NCBI GenBank assembly: GCA_046290495.1
Contig: JBKAGT010000005.1
Coordinates: forward strand, 806,001-870,000
Origin: PGYR01 sp046290495
Lineage (GTDB): Bacteria; Bacteroidota; Ignavibacteria; Kapaibacteriales; UBA2268
Direction of reading: 5' to 3'
DNA: 64,000 nucleotides
In this document: in pieces, positions 26,590 through 35,427 of the stretch
Layout of the letters: every line of letters begins with the position of its first letter
How positions within the stretch are numbered: the stretch's first letter is position 1
Notes under the pieces: generated by a model
Database searches by the model: none
What the model saw: the letters and a program-made list of their open reading frames with translations, nothing else
Told to the model about the DNA's origin: nothing
Translations under genes and position numbers: made by a program

Positions 26590-29031
26590 ATGAATAAATT
26601 ATTACTTTCAATTACATTGTTTATAATGATATCTTATGCAGCATTTTCACAAATCAGAAATGCGAATGAAGGTAAGAGGTTCCTTGTTACATTCCCTCAG
26701 AATGAGAATGTTGAATATACTGTACATAAATCTTCAGTAAAATTGGGACTATATATTAGCAGTCAAAAAGATGCAAATGTACAAATAACAAATCACCACA
26801 ATAATAGAATCATCAATAGAGCTGTAAGTGCAAACGACTTTGTTCAATTGGACAATTTCGAATTAGGATTCAGAACAGATTTGGAAGATCTCACTGATGA
26901 ATATGTAAGTAATAAAGTAATTGAAATAACTTCTGATGAGGATATTTCTGTTTCAGTTATTAATTCTAAGCAAACTACTTCAGATGGGTATTTGGCTTAT
27001 CCAGTAGAAGAATGGGGGAATAATTATATTCATAACTCTCTTTATCATACTAGATATTCTCGTGATAACAGATCATCTGGGTTTACAATAATTGCTGGAG
27101 AAGATAATACTAATATAACAGTAAATTTAAAAGGCAGAAATGCTAACTTGGGCACTACTAAAAGCAGTGATAATACTGTAGGTGATTCATTTACTATAAG
27201 TTTAAATGCCAACCAATCTTATACAGTCAAAACTAAATCAATTTATACTAATAGATATGATTTGTCTGGTTCACTAATAACTAGTGATAAGCCTGTAGGA
27301 GTAATTTCATTTCACGAAAGAACAAGAATCCCTCAGGTAGGTACTGAAGGTGGTATGGATAATCTGTTGGAAATGCAGCAACCATTATCTAACTGGAGGA
27401 ACAAATTTGTTTCTGTCAGCTTAGGTAGAGACAATGGTGATTTCTTCAGAGTACTTCCAATGTATGACAATACCAATCTAACAATTATCAATTTCAATGA
27501 AAATGGGCAATTCTTATCTCAAGAAATAGAGCAAATTAATACTGGCGGCGGCTTTTACGAATATAATAACACTGATATAAATGGATATAATAGAAATAGA
27601 GAAGAAGGTATTAAGGGGTTAACAATATGGGAAGCTGATAAACCTATTTTAGTAACTCAGTATTCATACTCTTATTCTTGGGATATAGAAAGCATATTTG
27701 GGCAATCAGCAAACGGATTTGATCCATTTATGCTAAACTTAATTAACGATGAACAATTTACTAAGAACGTCAACTTTTTAGCTCCTCCTTATGGCGATTT
27801 TGAGAATCATAGAGTCAATTTGGTAATTAAAGTAGATACGGCTCAGAATATTGAAACTCAGCTTGAATCTATCATTTTTGACAATCAGTTCTTACACCAA
27901 TTATACCCTGAGTTAATAAACAATAGAATTGGTAATACTGAATATTACTGGTTGAGATTTAACATTGAACAAGGGACTCATAATCTTCAATCTGAAGTAT
28001 TGCTTGCTGCTTTCGTCTATGGTTTTGGTGAAGCAGATTCATATGGTATGCAAACTGCACTAGGTGAATTGGAACTAATTGATACATTAATTGTGCAGGA
28101 TAACAGCCAAGATTGCGATGTTGTAAACGTAGACTATCAATTAAAAAGTACTTTTGGTACGGATGATGAATCATTAGAATCATTCACTTTTAAGATTAAG
28201 GATTTTAGAATTCTAGAGGCTTCTAATTTCGATTACAATATTAATATTAATGAAGAAAACAACTCCCTAAACTTGACTGGAAGGTCTATAGATCCTACAT
28301 TACCCTACTATTTTATTATAGCAATAGAATCAGATACTGAAAAAATGCACTATGACACCTTAACAATAGAGAACTTTAACGACATTGTATTGACTGAAGA
28401 ATTAAATTTAAACTCTAATCCAGGCGAAGAAGTATCTATCCCTATAAGCATTGATGATACTGCAGACACTCTCAGTTTTCTTGAAGAGTATAGTCTTTCT
28501 TTCAACTATGACCCAAATTGGTTTAACATAAGTGATGTGATTGTTGATGGTATCTCGGAGATTAACAATACTGAGATTACTACTTATTCTACATTTTCAT
28601 CTTTTTCCCTTACAGTGCCTATTATGAGGGAATCTATTACAAATGGAAATGAAATAATAATTATTGCTGAAACACTACTTAGCAAAGACACTATACTTAC
28701 TCCAAACATAATTTTGACAAGTAAGTACGGTGAAATTTGCTACACAGGAGTAAGTAGTTTAGAAATTACATCACAAGTTTGTGCTCATAATATAAGACAG
28801 ATTGAATTGATGAGTTCTGAAACAATCGAGCTTAGGTATAATACTATCACTGCAATTGAAGATGCGAATATATCAATTTATAACTATATGGGAAGTGAGA
28901 TTGTAGATAAATTGAAAATTAATAAGTCTGAAAGTATAGAAATGGATGATTATCTAGATAAGAAAGGGCTTTATTTTATAAGGATTAACAACAGAGTTAA
29001 TAAACAACCAATCAAGTTCTTCTATCAATAA
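26590..29031 (+). CDS. IgGFc-binding-like secreted protein with T9SS sorting domain
   Basis: 813 residues with a signal peptide (MNKLLLSITLFIMISYAAFS). Residues about 30-490 resemble the IgGFc-binding N-terminal domain: repeated DKPVGVISFHERTRIP, WGNNYI and FRVLPMYDNTNLTI phrases. A beta-sandwich (about 600-740) with cohesin-like segments follows. The end (about 755-813) is a type A T9SS domain: ITAIEDANISIYNYMG and KKGLYFIRINN. Probably a surface or matrix protein. The 283 bases before it hold no gene that I can see. Confidence 0.8.
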   Translation: MNKLLLSITLFIMISYAAFSQIRNANEGKRFLVTFPQNENVEYTVHKSSVKLGLYISSQKDANVQITNHHNNRIINRAVSANDFVQLDNFELGFRTDLEDLTDEYVSNKVIEITSDEDISVSVINSKQTTSDGYLAYPVEEWGNNYIHNSLYHTRYSRDNRSSGFTIIAGEDNTNITVNLKGRNANLGTTKSSDNTVGDSFTISLNANQSYTVKTKSIYTNRYDLSGSLITSDKPVGVISFHERTRIPQVGTEGGMDNLLEMQQPLSNWRNKFVSVSLGRDNGDFFRVLPMYDNTNLTIINFNENGQFLSQEIEQINTGGGFYEYNNTDINGYNRNREEGIKGLTIWEADKPILVTQYSYSYSWDIESIFGQSANGFDPFMLNLINDEQFTKNVNFLAPPYGDFENHRVNLVIKVDTAQNIETQLESIIFDNQFLHQLYPELINNRIGNTEYYWLRFNIEQGTHNLQSEVLLAAFVYGFGEADSYGMQTALGELELIDTLIVQDNSQDCDVVNVDYQLKSTFGTDDESLESFTFKIKDFRILEASNFDYNININEENNSLNLTGRSIDPTLPYYFIIAIESDTEKMHYDTLTIENFNDIVLTEELNLNSNPGEEVSIPISIDDTADTLSFLEEYSLSFNYDPNWFNISDVIVDGISEINNTEITTYSTFSSFSLTVPIMRESITNGNEIIIIAETLLSKDTILTPNIILTSKYGEICYTGVSSLEITSQVCAHNIRQIELMSSETIELRYNTITAIEDANISIYNYMGSEIVDKLKINKSESIEMDDYLDKKGLYFIRINNRVNKQPIKFFYQ

Positions 29032-29058
29032 AAAAACCTGAGTCAAATAAACTCAGGT
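29031..29058 (-). terminator. Terminator of the Crp/Fnr gene
   Basis: Stem ACCTGAGT (29036-29043) / ACTCAGGT (29051-29058). The T-run is on the minus strand, so it belongs to the convergent regulator gene, not to the T9SS gene. Confidence 0.75.
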
Positions 29059-29086
29059 CTCAAAATAATTCTATTTTATATTGTAA

Positions 29087-29788
29087 TTAATTCACATCGT
29101 AAATCAACTCAGATTTTAGTCCATCAAAATCTCGAATTATCATTTTTCTTCTGTTAAAATCAATTAATTTTTTCTGACGTAATTCATTGAGCAACTTTGT
29201 CACTGTTTGGCGTGAAGTTGCTATTAATGATGCTATCTCTCTATGTGACAAATTTTGATCTATAAAGTATTCGCTACCGACCTTTCTACCATAGTCATTA
29301 TTGAAGTCTAAAATCATCTCAATTAATCTAGCTTTGGCATCTTTGAAGGAAAGCATTTCAACTCTTCTTTCTAATTTTTGTAGCCTAAGGCCCACAAACT
29401 TCATGACCTCGGTGCTCAATTGTCTATCTTTTTGTAACAAATCTTCGAAATCTTCTGCAGGCATATAACATACCGTACTCTCTTCCAAAGCATAGGCATA
29501 GTCATCATTCTCAGACCCAGGCGAATACGGTAACTTCCCGAACATCTCTCCTGGTTTGAGTATTGTCTTTATTAGCTCTTCCCCACTATCATTGAATGTA
29601 GATATTTTTACTTTTCCCTTCTTCAAAAAGAAGATATTCTTTTGTAAATCTTCAGGGATAAAAATTGGCTTGTTCTTCTTGTACTTTACCATGCAAGATT
29701 TTTTACCTAATTCACTAAGTGAACTCATATCCAAATTGTTGAATAAGTTAAATTTTTCTAAATACCAAAGTATATTGCTATCTGCCAT
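29087..29788 (-). CDS. Crp/Fnr family transcriptional regulator
   Basis: 233 residues: a cyclic-nucleotide-binding-type beta-roll (about 15-125, with IFFLKKGKVKISTFNDSGEE and LKPGEMFGKLPY), a long dimer helix, and a C-terminal HTH_Crp (LSHREIASLIATSRQTVTKL near 180-200). The classical cAMP-contact Arg-Ser pair is not evident (YSPGSENDDYAYAL at that position) and there is no Fnr-type N-terminal Cys cluster, so the ligand is unknown. The adenylate cyclase 3 kb away makes cAMP possible. Single gene with its own terminator. Confidence 0.88.
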   Translation of the reverse strand: MADSNILWYLEKFNLFNNLDMSSLSELGKKSCMVKYKKNKPIFIPEDLQKNIFFLKKGKVKISTFNDSGEELIKTILKPGEMFGKLPYSPGSENDDYAYALEESTVCYMPAEDFEDLLQKDRQLSTEVMKFVGLRLQKLERRVEMLSFKDAKARLIEMILDFNNDYGRKVGSEYFIDQNLSHREIASLIATSRQTVTKLLNELRQKKLIDFNRRKMIIRDFDGLKSELIYDVN

Positions 29789-29932
29789 TTTATCTTTCTC
29801 TTTTTTGTCAACTGTCTTACTTATATATAATACTTCAAAAGCAATTTAGTTACACATACAACTAAAAAATATTTTTCACATGCTGTTTCTTTTAATAACT
29901 TAATAGCTTGAAGAATATTGTCTTACAGTTTA

Positions 29933-29958
29933 CAAAAAAAGCTACCTTAGTTGGTAGC
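29933..29958 (-). terminator. Terminator of the lipoate ligase gene
   Basis: Stem GCTACC (29941-29946) / GGTAGC (29953-29958). On the minus strand it is followed by seven T. Confidence 0.75.
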
Positions 29959-29991
29959 TCTTATTATAATGAATATTTTCATGTTAAATAT

Positions 29992-30996
29992 CTACTCCTC
30001 ATCTGCTCCATAGATCAACTCAGCTAGCTCATCTTTGTTTACATCACCAAAGAAGCTGTTGATATCCATAGGCTCCAAAATATTCAATATTTGTTGGTGT
30101 TCATAACGATTGCCAACAAACGAACCCTCAAACTCAGCAACTGGGTCTTTTCCAAAGAAATCACCATAGACCTTGAACTCTTTTATTATACCCTTCTCTA
30201 CAAATATCCTAAGGTCTATCTCCCCTATTGGAAATCTGTGAGTTCTTTGTATGTTAAATCTTGGTGAATGCCCATAATTCCAATCCCAATCACTATACTT
30301 GCTTTCTCTTAGTTCATGTACCCCTTTCCACTCATCTTCAGTCAAGTGATAAGTGTCAAAGTCTTCTCTTTCTTCATATAGTCCTTTCAGAATAGCAGAG
30401 CGAAACTCACCTACGCTCATCTTATTCTCTAAAAATTCCGATATATTCGCTACCCTGCTTCTCACTGACTTGTGTCCTTTCGACTGTATCTTACTCATCT
30501 TGACGTTCAGTGCATTTGCCACTTCACTCAGCTCACTATCGAACAGAAGCGTACCATGGCTGAACATTCTCTTTCCACTAGAAAATTGAGCATTCCCAGA
30601 TATTTTTCTACCATCAGCTACAATGTCATTCCTTCCTCTCAATTCAGCTGGAACTCCCATATCATTTAACACTTTTATAACAGGAGCTGTGAATTTTTTG
30701 AAATTGTTCAAGCTCTCCATGCTATAATCTGTCATAAAGCTAAAGTTCAGGTTACCAAAATCATGATAGACCGCCCCACCCCCAGAAATACGCCTAACCA
30801 CATGGATTCCTTTTTCTTCCACATATTCGTGGTTTATTTCTTCAAGTGTGTTTTGATTTCTACCTATTATGATAGATGGCTCATTGATATAAAACAGTAA
30901 GTAGTCGCTATCGCCACTGAAATTTCTGAGTGCATATTCTTCTAGAGCTAAGTTTATATGCGGGTCTGTTATCCCTTCGTTTTCTATAAATATCAT
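29992..30996 (-). CDS. lplA: Lipoate-protein ligase
   Basis: Adenylates lipoate and attaches it to lysine of E2 and H-protein lipoyl domains. At 334 residues it matches LplA length with the accessory C-terminal domain. Motifs: NLALEEYALRNF, IIIGRNQNTLEEIN, the signature RRISGGGAVYHDFGNLNFSF (about 78-97), and the lysine-containing GRKISGNAQFSSG, then HGTLLFD. Single gene with its own terminator. Lipoate scavenging rather than octanoyl transfer is likely, but LipM-type activity cannot be excluded. Confidence 0.93.
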   Translation of the reverse strand: MIFIENEGITDPHINLALEEYALRNFSGDSDYLLFYINEPSIIIGRNQNTLEEINHEYVEEKGIHVVRRISGGGAVYHDFGNLNFSFMTDYSMESLNNFKKFTAPVIKVLNDMGVPAELRGRNDIVADGRKISGNAQFSSGKRMFSHGTLLFDSELSEVANALNVKMSKIQSKGHKSVRSRVANISEFLENKMSVGEFRSAILKGLYEEREDFDTYHLTEDEWKGVHELRESKYSDWDWNYGHSPRFNIQRTHRFPIGEIDLRIFVEKGIIKEFKVYGDFFGKDPVAEFEGSFVGNRYEHQQILNILEPMDINSFFGDVNKDELAELIYGADEE

Positions 30997-31066
30997 ATTT
31001 TTCTAATCGCTATTGTTGATTTTACTATTCTACGAATATATCCAATTTAGAATGTATTCGAATAAT

Positions 31067-31612
31067 TTATGCAAGCTTTTTTATAATTCTACTAATCGTT
31101 TTCCAGTTGCGAGTAGTAATATTTTTTCCATACTTTTCTTCAACTATCTTCATCGCATTAGGCGTCCCAGTTTTTGATAGGTCTAATACACTTACAATTA
31201 TTCCATCCTCATCACTAAGAATCTGAAAAGAACTATCGTCACTTTGCCATGGTATTACCAAATCTGATTTGTTTACCACCTTTTGGAATGATACATATTG
31301 GCGTATGTCTTTGGTCAACTCTATATTGGCAAATGGATCTGATTCATGTAGACTTTTAATTTCCTCCTCCGTTCTAACTATAGTAGGCACAGGGAAACCA
31401 AATTCATCCTCTAATCTTTTCGAAATTTCTGACTCTATCAAATCCTTACCTTTCTCATTTGACTCTAAAATCACATTCCCCGAATTCAATAGTGTTTGAA
31501 CGTTGGTATATCCCATGTCTAACAATTCATTTTTCAAATCAGACATTGGAAGTTTGTGATTCCCTCCTACGTTTATTCCTCTCAGGAATACGATGTATTT
31601 TTTTAAATTCAT
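31067..31612 (-). CDS. DUF1697 family protein
   Basis: 181-residue soluble protein with the full DUF1697 signature: YIVFLRGINVGGNHKLPMSD at the N-terminus, QTLLNSGNVILES and the C-terminal TRNWKTISRI. The family is widespread, and its molecular function is not established. No signal peptide. It lies alone, upstream (on the minus strand) of lplA by about 70 bases, so the two may be cotranscribed. Confidence 0.85.
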   Translation of the reverse strand: MNLKKYIVFLRGINVGGNHKLPMSDLKNELLDMGYTNVQTLLNSGNVILESNEKGKDLIESEISKRLEDEFGFPVPTIVRTEEEIKSLHESDPFANIELTKDIRQYVSFQKVVNKSDLVIPWQSDDSSFQILSDEDGIIVSVLDLSKTGTPNAMKIVEEKYGKNITTRNWKTISRIIKKLA

Positions 31613-31848
31613 AGTTTATTTAATATTTCATTTGCTTTGATACCAATATAACATTACCTGTGCAATGGTCTCTGTATAAATCATAAATCTTTTTTTGAAT
31701 ATACTTAAATTATTAAGATATGCGACCCTGGTGGGTGTGGGTTCATTCTCATTATTGCCTCTCTACAGATATTGAACCGCTTTGCATTTTATTGTGTTTT
31801 AGTAAAGTGCGCACCAAATATACTAAGTCACTAATGTGGCTATTTATC

Positions 31849-31961
31849 TGCCTCGTAGAGGCATAACATCTGTAGAAGTGCATTACGCGAAACCTAAGCC
31901 CCATAGGGGCTTGACATCTGTTGAAATATAATCTGTAATGCTGATAAATGCACCGTAGGTG
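31849..31961. repeat. REP-like hairpins upstream of the Y1 transposase
   Basis: Three perfect short palindromes: TGCCTC-GTA-GAGGCA (31849-31863), AAGCCCC-ATA-GGGGCTT (31896-31912) and CACC-GTA-GGTG (31951-31961). The first two are followed by the shared phrase ACATCTGT(A/T)GAA. The arms differ between units, but the design (5-7 bp arm, 3-nt loop centred on T) is constant. The gap 31613-32007 holds no gene, and this cluster is its main content. Confidence 0.8.
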
Positions 31962-32007
31962 TATAACAATACTTTTGCTAAAAATCTGAACTTTTGTATC
32001 TTGTCAA

Positions 32008-32457
32008 ATGGCTAATTCTTATCACCAAATATATATCCATGTTATTTTCTCAACTAAAAACAGAGAAAGATTAATTAGAGAACCTCTAAAAACTGAACTC
32101 TTGAAATATATTAATGGTATAATCCAAAACAATGAGTCAAAACCAATTTCCCTCAATGCTCACTTAGATCATGTCCATTTGTTGATTGGTCTCAGCCCAA
32201 AGGTAAGTGTTAGCGATTTATTAAGAGACATAAAATCCAGTTCTAGCAAATGGATAAATGAAAATAGAAAATCACTTGGAAAATTCAGTTGGCAATCTGG
32301 ATATGGTTGTTTTTCAGTGTCTAGGTCAAATTTGAAAGCGGTTATTAAGTACATCGAAAATCAGGAAGAACATCACTCCGTAAAATCTTTTAAAGATGAA
32401 TATTTAGAACTATTGAAAAAACATGGTGTGGATTATAATATTGATTATGTATTTTAA
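32008..32457 (+). CDS. Y1 (IS200/IS605-like) REP-associated transposase
   Basis: 149-residue HUH-type tyrosine transposase. HIHVIFSTKNRE begins the fold (YIHVIFSTKNRE here), the metal-binding HxH is HLDHVHLLIGL (about 52-62), and the single catalytic Tyr is probably in the FSWQSGYGCFSVS segment or IKYIENQEEHH. Flanking REP-like palindromes on both sides and no accompanying tnpB suit the RAYT group, which acts on such repeats, rather than a full IS605. It looks intact. Confidence 0.85.
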   Translation: MANSYHQIYIHVIFSTKNRERLIREPLKTELLKYINGIIQNNESKPISLNAHLDHVHLLIGLSPKVSVSDLLRDIKSSSSKWINENRKSLGKFSWQSGYGCFSVSRSNLKAVIKYIENQEEHHSVKSFKDEYLELLKKHGVDYNIDYVF

Positions 32458-32512
32458 CCATACAACCACTAAATGGCTGTTTTGACCCTTTTCTTGTTAT
32501 TCTTCAAACGTA

Positions 32513-32722
32513 CAGCCCCGATGGGGCTGGTTAGGTTTACAGAAACACCATGACTACAGATATTATGCCTCTACGAGGCATTACTATGATTAATATACCA
32601 ATTATAATTGCCCCAGAGTAGTAAAACATCTTTAGCCAAGATTAACAAACATACCATAAGCCCCATCGAGGCTAAATATCTGTAGCAATCAAATCGGCGA
32701 TAACAAATAATGACCCGTAGGG
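32513..32722. repeat. REP-like hairpins downstream of the Y1 transposase
   Basis: CAGCCCC-GAT-GGGGCTG (32513-32529), ATGCCTC-TAC-GAGGCAT (32565-32581), an imperfect AGCC..ATCG..GGCT (32659-32673) and CCC-GTA-GGG (32714-32722). The TACAGATATT phrase before the second hairpin is the reverse complement of the ATCTGTA phrase that follows the upstream hairpins, so the two sets are inverted around the gene. The 382-base gap 32458-32839 contains these repeats and the promoter of the next gene. Confidence 0.8.
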
Positions 32723-32780
32723 GGATGACATTATGCACCCAAAAAAACACCCCCACCTAAAATAATTCTTTGGCAATTAA

Positions 32781-32791
32781 GTCATTTTGAC
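32781..32791. promoter_or_regulatory. Candidate operator 1 of the UmuD-like regulator
   Basis: GTCATTTTGAC, one mismatch from the palindrome GTCAT-N-ATGAC. Related sites occur at 32834-32844, 33487-33497 and, weaker, 33519-33529. Confidence 0.45.
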
Positions 32792-32833
32792 TAAGTTTGT
32801 ATAAGCAATAATATTTCTACTAACAATATATGT

Positions 32834-32844
32834 GTCATTATGGC
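32834..32844. promoter_or_regulatory. Candidate operator 2, overlapping the regulator's start codon
   Basis: GTCATTATGGC spans the ATG at 32840. It is one mismatch from GTCAT-N-ATGAC, a placement suited to autorepression. Confidence 0.45.
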
Positions 32845-33478
32845 TGGATTCACTAAAAAACAAGCGAAAGAGATAATACAAAGACTGAAGTCAATGCTAG
32901 AGATAAAGACCGATGCCGAGTTGGCGAACTATCTTGGATTGGCAGAGACCACCATTGCTACATGGAAGAGGCGTGGCACTGTGGACATCCCCCTTATTAT
33001 CGAGAAGGTTGATGAGCTCAGCTTAGACGAACTAATCTATGGCTCTGTCCAATCAGATAATTCTGCAAAGCTGACCGTCTATGGCTTGGATTCTGGAGGT
33101 GGGAATATAGCTGTGCCGCTCTACTCATCGCGTGTGTCGGCCGGTCGCCCACTAGAGGTAACCGAAGATGTAGAGGGCTATATATACCCCAACAAGCGAT
33201 TCCACAAGGGTACGTTTATGGTGGGAGTGCAGGGCGACAGCATGACTGGCGTTGGGATAATGGACGGTGATAAATTGCTGGTAGACACACTGAAAGAACC
33301 ACGCGAAGGCAATATAGTAATAGCCAGAGTAGATGGTGCACTGACTGTAAAGACGCTTAATTTCTCGGAAGGTGGAGTACTGCTCAGCCCCGAGAATCCG
33401 AAATACGAACCGATAAAGGTAGATGAGGACACCGCCATAATTGGTGTGGTGGTAGCAACACAACGAGATTTCACATAA
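32840..33478 (+). CDS. HTH-S24 peptidase regulator (LexA/CI/UmuD-like)
   Basis: 212 residues. Residues 5-65 are a CI-type HTH (TDAELANYLGLAETTIATWK at 24-43). Residues 90-212 are an S24/LexA-UmuD autoprotease domain: cleavage site A101-G102 in RVSAGRPL, Ser134 in QGDSMTG and Lys171 in ALTVKTL. It sits immediately before umuC, where umuD normally lies, so it may be both the repressor and the UmuD subunit of a polymerase V. Markedly richer in G+C than the surrounding genes, as is umuC. Likely imported. RecA-stimulated self-cleavage after DNA damage is expected of the family. Confidence 0.88.
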   Translation: MAGFTKKQAKEIIQRLKSMLEIKTDAELANYLGLAETTIATWKRRGTVDIPLIIEKVDELSLDELIYGSVQSDNSAKLTVYGLDSGGGNIAVPLYSSRVSAGRPLEVTEDVEGYIYPNKRFHKGTFMVGVQGDSMTGVGIMDGDKLLVDTLKEPREGNIVIARVDGALTVKTLNFSEGGVLLSPENPKYEPIKVDEDTAIIGVVVATQRDFT

Positions 33479-33486
33479 CAAACTAA

Positions 33487-33497
33487 GTCATTACGAC
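33487..33497. promoter_or_regulatory. Candidate operator 3, upstream of umuC
   Basis: GTCATTACGAC, one mismatch from GTCAT-N-ATGAC. A weaker copy (GTCATAAGCAT) follows at 33519-33529. Both lie in the 104-bp gap before umuC. Confidence 0.45.
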
Positions 33498-33582
33498 ACA
33501 ATTATTTAATAGATATGAGTCATAAGCATATCTAAATGGGTGAGTTATCCCATAAATCGAACAAAATGAAACAAGAAAAATC

Positions 33583-34866
33583 ATGTCACAACCAATAGCT
33601 ATAATAGATTGCAATAACTTCTACGCATCGTGCGAGCAGGCGATAGACCCCGAGGCACGAGGCAACCCTGTAGTAGTGCTTTCCAACAATGACGGAGTTA
33701 TCATCGCTCTATCCAACGAGGCCAAAGCCGTTGGGCTGGAGAAGTTTACACCTGTTTTCAAGGTAAAGCACTTGCTAGATAAGCACAATGTAAAAATATT
33801 CTCGGCTAACTTCCAGCTCTATGCTTACAAGTCGCAACAGATTATGGATATACTCCGCAACTACTCCCCCGATGTAGAGGAATACTCCATAGACGAAGCG
33901 TTTGTGGGATTGGGCGGATTTAGCCGTTTTGACCTAACGGAGTATGCCACTCGAATCCGCAAGGATATACTCGCTCAAACAGGTATCACCACCACCATAG
34001 GAATAGCCAGCACCAAGACCTTAGCCAAGATAGCTAACCGAATTGGCAAAAAACAGCTGGACTACAAGGTCGGTGTGGTAGATATGTACAGCCACGACAA
34101 ACGCGAGCAATACCTAAAAATGACTGACGTGGGCGATGTGTGGGGTGTTGGCAGGCAGCACAAAAAAATGCTGAACAGTAATAATATCTACACCGCCTAC
34201 GACCTGGCTCAAGTGCCTGAGAAATGGGTGAAGAAGCGAATGTCCGTGGTCGGACTCCGTACGGTGCGCGAGCTGAATGGCTTCCCATGCGTCGATATGA
34301 AATATGAGCACCCAAAGAAAAAGATGATAATGTTCTCTCGCTCATTTGGCAAGAAGCTGACTCGCAAGGAAGACCTGGTGGAAGCCGTGGCGCTTTTCAC
34401 AGCTCGGGCAGCGGAGCGAATGCGTGGGCAGGGCTCGGCAGCTAAATATGTGTCTGTTTACCTGAGTACCAGTCGCTACGCTGAAAAAAGGTATTACGAA
34501 AAGTGCGAGATACGCCTGCCCGTGCCGACTGATGCCACTTGCGAGATACTAAGCTATACCGTAGATGCCGTACACCGTTGCTTTGCCGAGGGGATACTAT
34601 ACTACAAGGCGGGAGTACTGCTAAGTGGATTGCAGCCAGCGAACAACCAGCAGATGTCTATGCTAGACAAACGCGACAGGTTCAAGCTGGAACGAGTAAC
34701 CCAAGCCGTAGATAAGATAAATCAGAAGAGCGGTACGGACACTATAATCTATGCAACTATGGGTACTACTAATGCCTGGAAGCAGAACCAGAATTATAAG
34801 TCGAGCAACTTTGTCGAATCCGATAAGCTCGCCATAGAGCTGAAGAGGAGCGTTGGCTTCCTATAA
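33583..34866 (+). CDS. umuC: Y-family DNA polymerase V catalytic subunit
   Basis: Error-prone translesion polymerase (427 aa, normal UmuC length). Catalytic acidic residues lie in AIIDCNNFYASCEQ and in the YSIDEAFVGLGG motif (D and E of SIDE). The finger lysine region ASTKTLAKIANRIGKK and the little-finger segment before the umuC-type tail are present. It forms a pair with the HTH-UmuD-like gene. G+C is well above the genes either side, in keeping with horizontal transfer. Induced mutagenesis under SOS-like control is expected. Confidence 0.93.
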   Translation: MSQPIAIIDCNNFYASCEQAIDPEARGNPVVVLSNNDGVIIALSNEAKAVGLEKFTPVFKVKHLLDKHNVKIFSANFQLYAYKSQQIMDILRNYSPDVEEYSIDEAFVGLGGFSRFDLTEYATRIRKDILAQTGITTTIGIASTKTLAKIANRIGKKQLDYKVGVVDMYSHDKREQYLKMTDVGDVWGVGRQHKKMLNSNNIYTAYDLAQVPEKWVKKRMSVVGLRTVRELNGFPCVDMKYEHPKKKMIMFSRSFGKKLTRKEDLVEAVALFTARAAERMRGQGSAAKYVSVYLSTSRYAEKRYYEKCEIRLPVPTDATCEILSYTVDAVHRCFAEGILYYKAGVLLSGLQPANNQQMSMLDKRDRFKLERVTQAVDKINQKSGTDTIIYATMGTTNAWKQNQNYKSSNFVESDKLAIELKRSVGFL

Positions 34867-35004
34867 TGGGAAAACATTAACCAAGCGAGCCCAAAGCACA
34901 ATAGCGATGTAAAGAGAAGAGAGAGAAAGAGAGAGATGAACATTGCCGCGACTTGTGTGAGTAAGCTTGCTTTTGGTTTTTTAGTAGAATGAGAGAAAAC
35001 TGAG

Positions 35005-35409
35005 TCAATGATTTTGTGGTAATTCATCAGAAGAAGAACTCATAATCGTAAATGATCGACCTGGGCGTACTTCAATTTTAGTATATTTGTTAAGAGTGAA
35101 ATATTCTGATGTTATATATGTTTCTGTAAATACTTTTATTTCTATCGAGTCTTGAAATGTTAAGAAGTATTCTGTTCCATTTGCAACATTTGCAGGCGTT
35201 ACTCTAGTTAGAGATATTTCATTTTTATTAACATTTCTGAAATATAATTGATTCTGTTCATAGATTGAAATCATATAATAATAGAAATCTTCCGTAAAGA
35301 ATGTATCATGTTCTACTTTTACAAGCTTAATAGGACTAATCCAAGCAAAAAGAATACTGCATGTAATTAATGCTATTAATATTAAATATATTTTTTTTCT
35401 AAGTTTCAT
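35005..35409 (-). CDS. Small membrane-anchored protein, tandem copy 2
   Basis: 134 residues, family not recognised. A single hydrophobic N-terminal helix follows MKLRKKIY, then a soluble domain. The first 33 residues are identical to those of the neighbouring gene at 35428-35832, and the remainder is clearly related (for example FLTF.DS, TPA.VAN). No lipobox is obvious. Last gene of a minus-strand array of small proteins that includes a WapI-type immunity pseudogene. An immunity-like role is a guess from context. Confidence 0.7.
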   Translation of the reverse strand: MKLRKKIYLILIALITCSILFAWISPIKLVKVEHDTFFTEDFYYYMISIYEQNQLYFRNVNKNEISLTRVTPANVANGTEYFLTFQDSIEIKVFTETYITSEYFTLNKYTKIEVRPGRSFTIMSSSSDELPQNH

Positions 35410-35427
35410 AGTAATAATCTAAATAAT

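Noticed and set aside
29036..29058. Terminator of the IgGFc-binding-like gene
   Set aside because: The T-run lies on the other strand, so the hairpin was assigned to the Crp/Fnr gene.
31849..32722. CRISPR array
   Set aside because: The palindromes are unequal in sequence and spacing and there are no cas genes; REP-like units explain them better.
34911..34937. GA-rich tract as a simple repeat or switch
   Set aside because: Short, imperfect, in an intergenic region between convergent genes, with no link to a coding frame.
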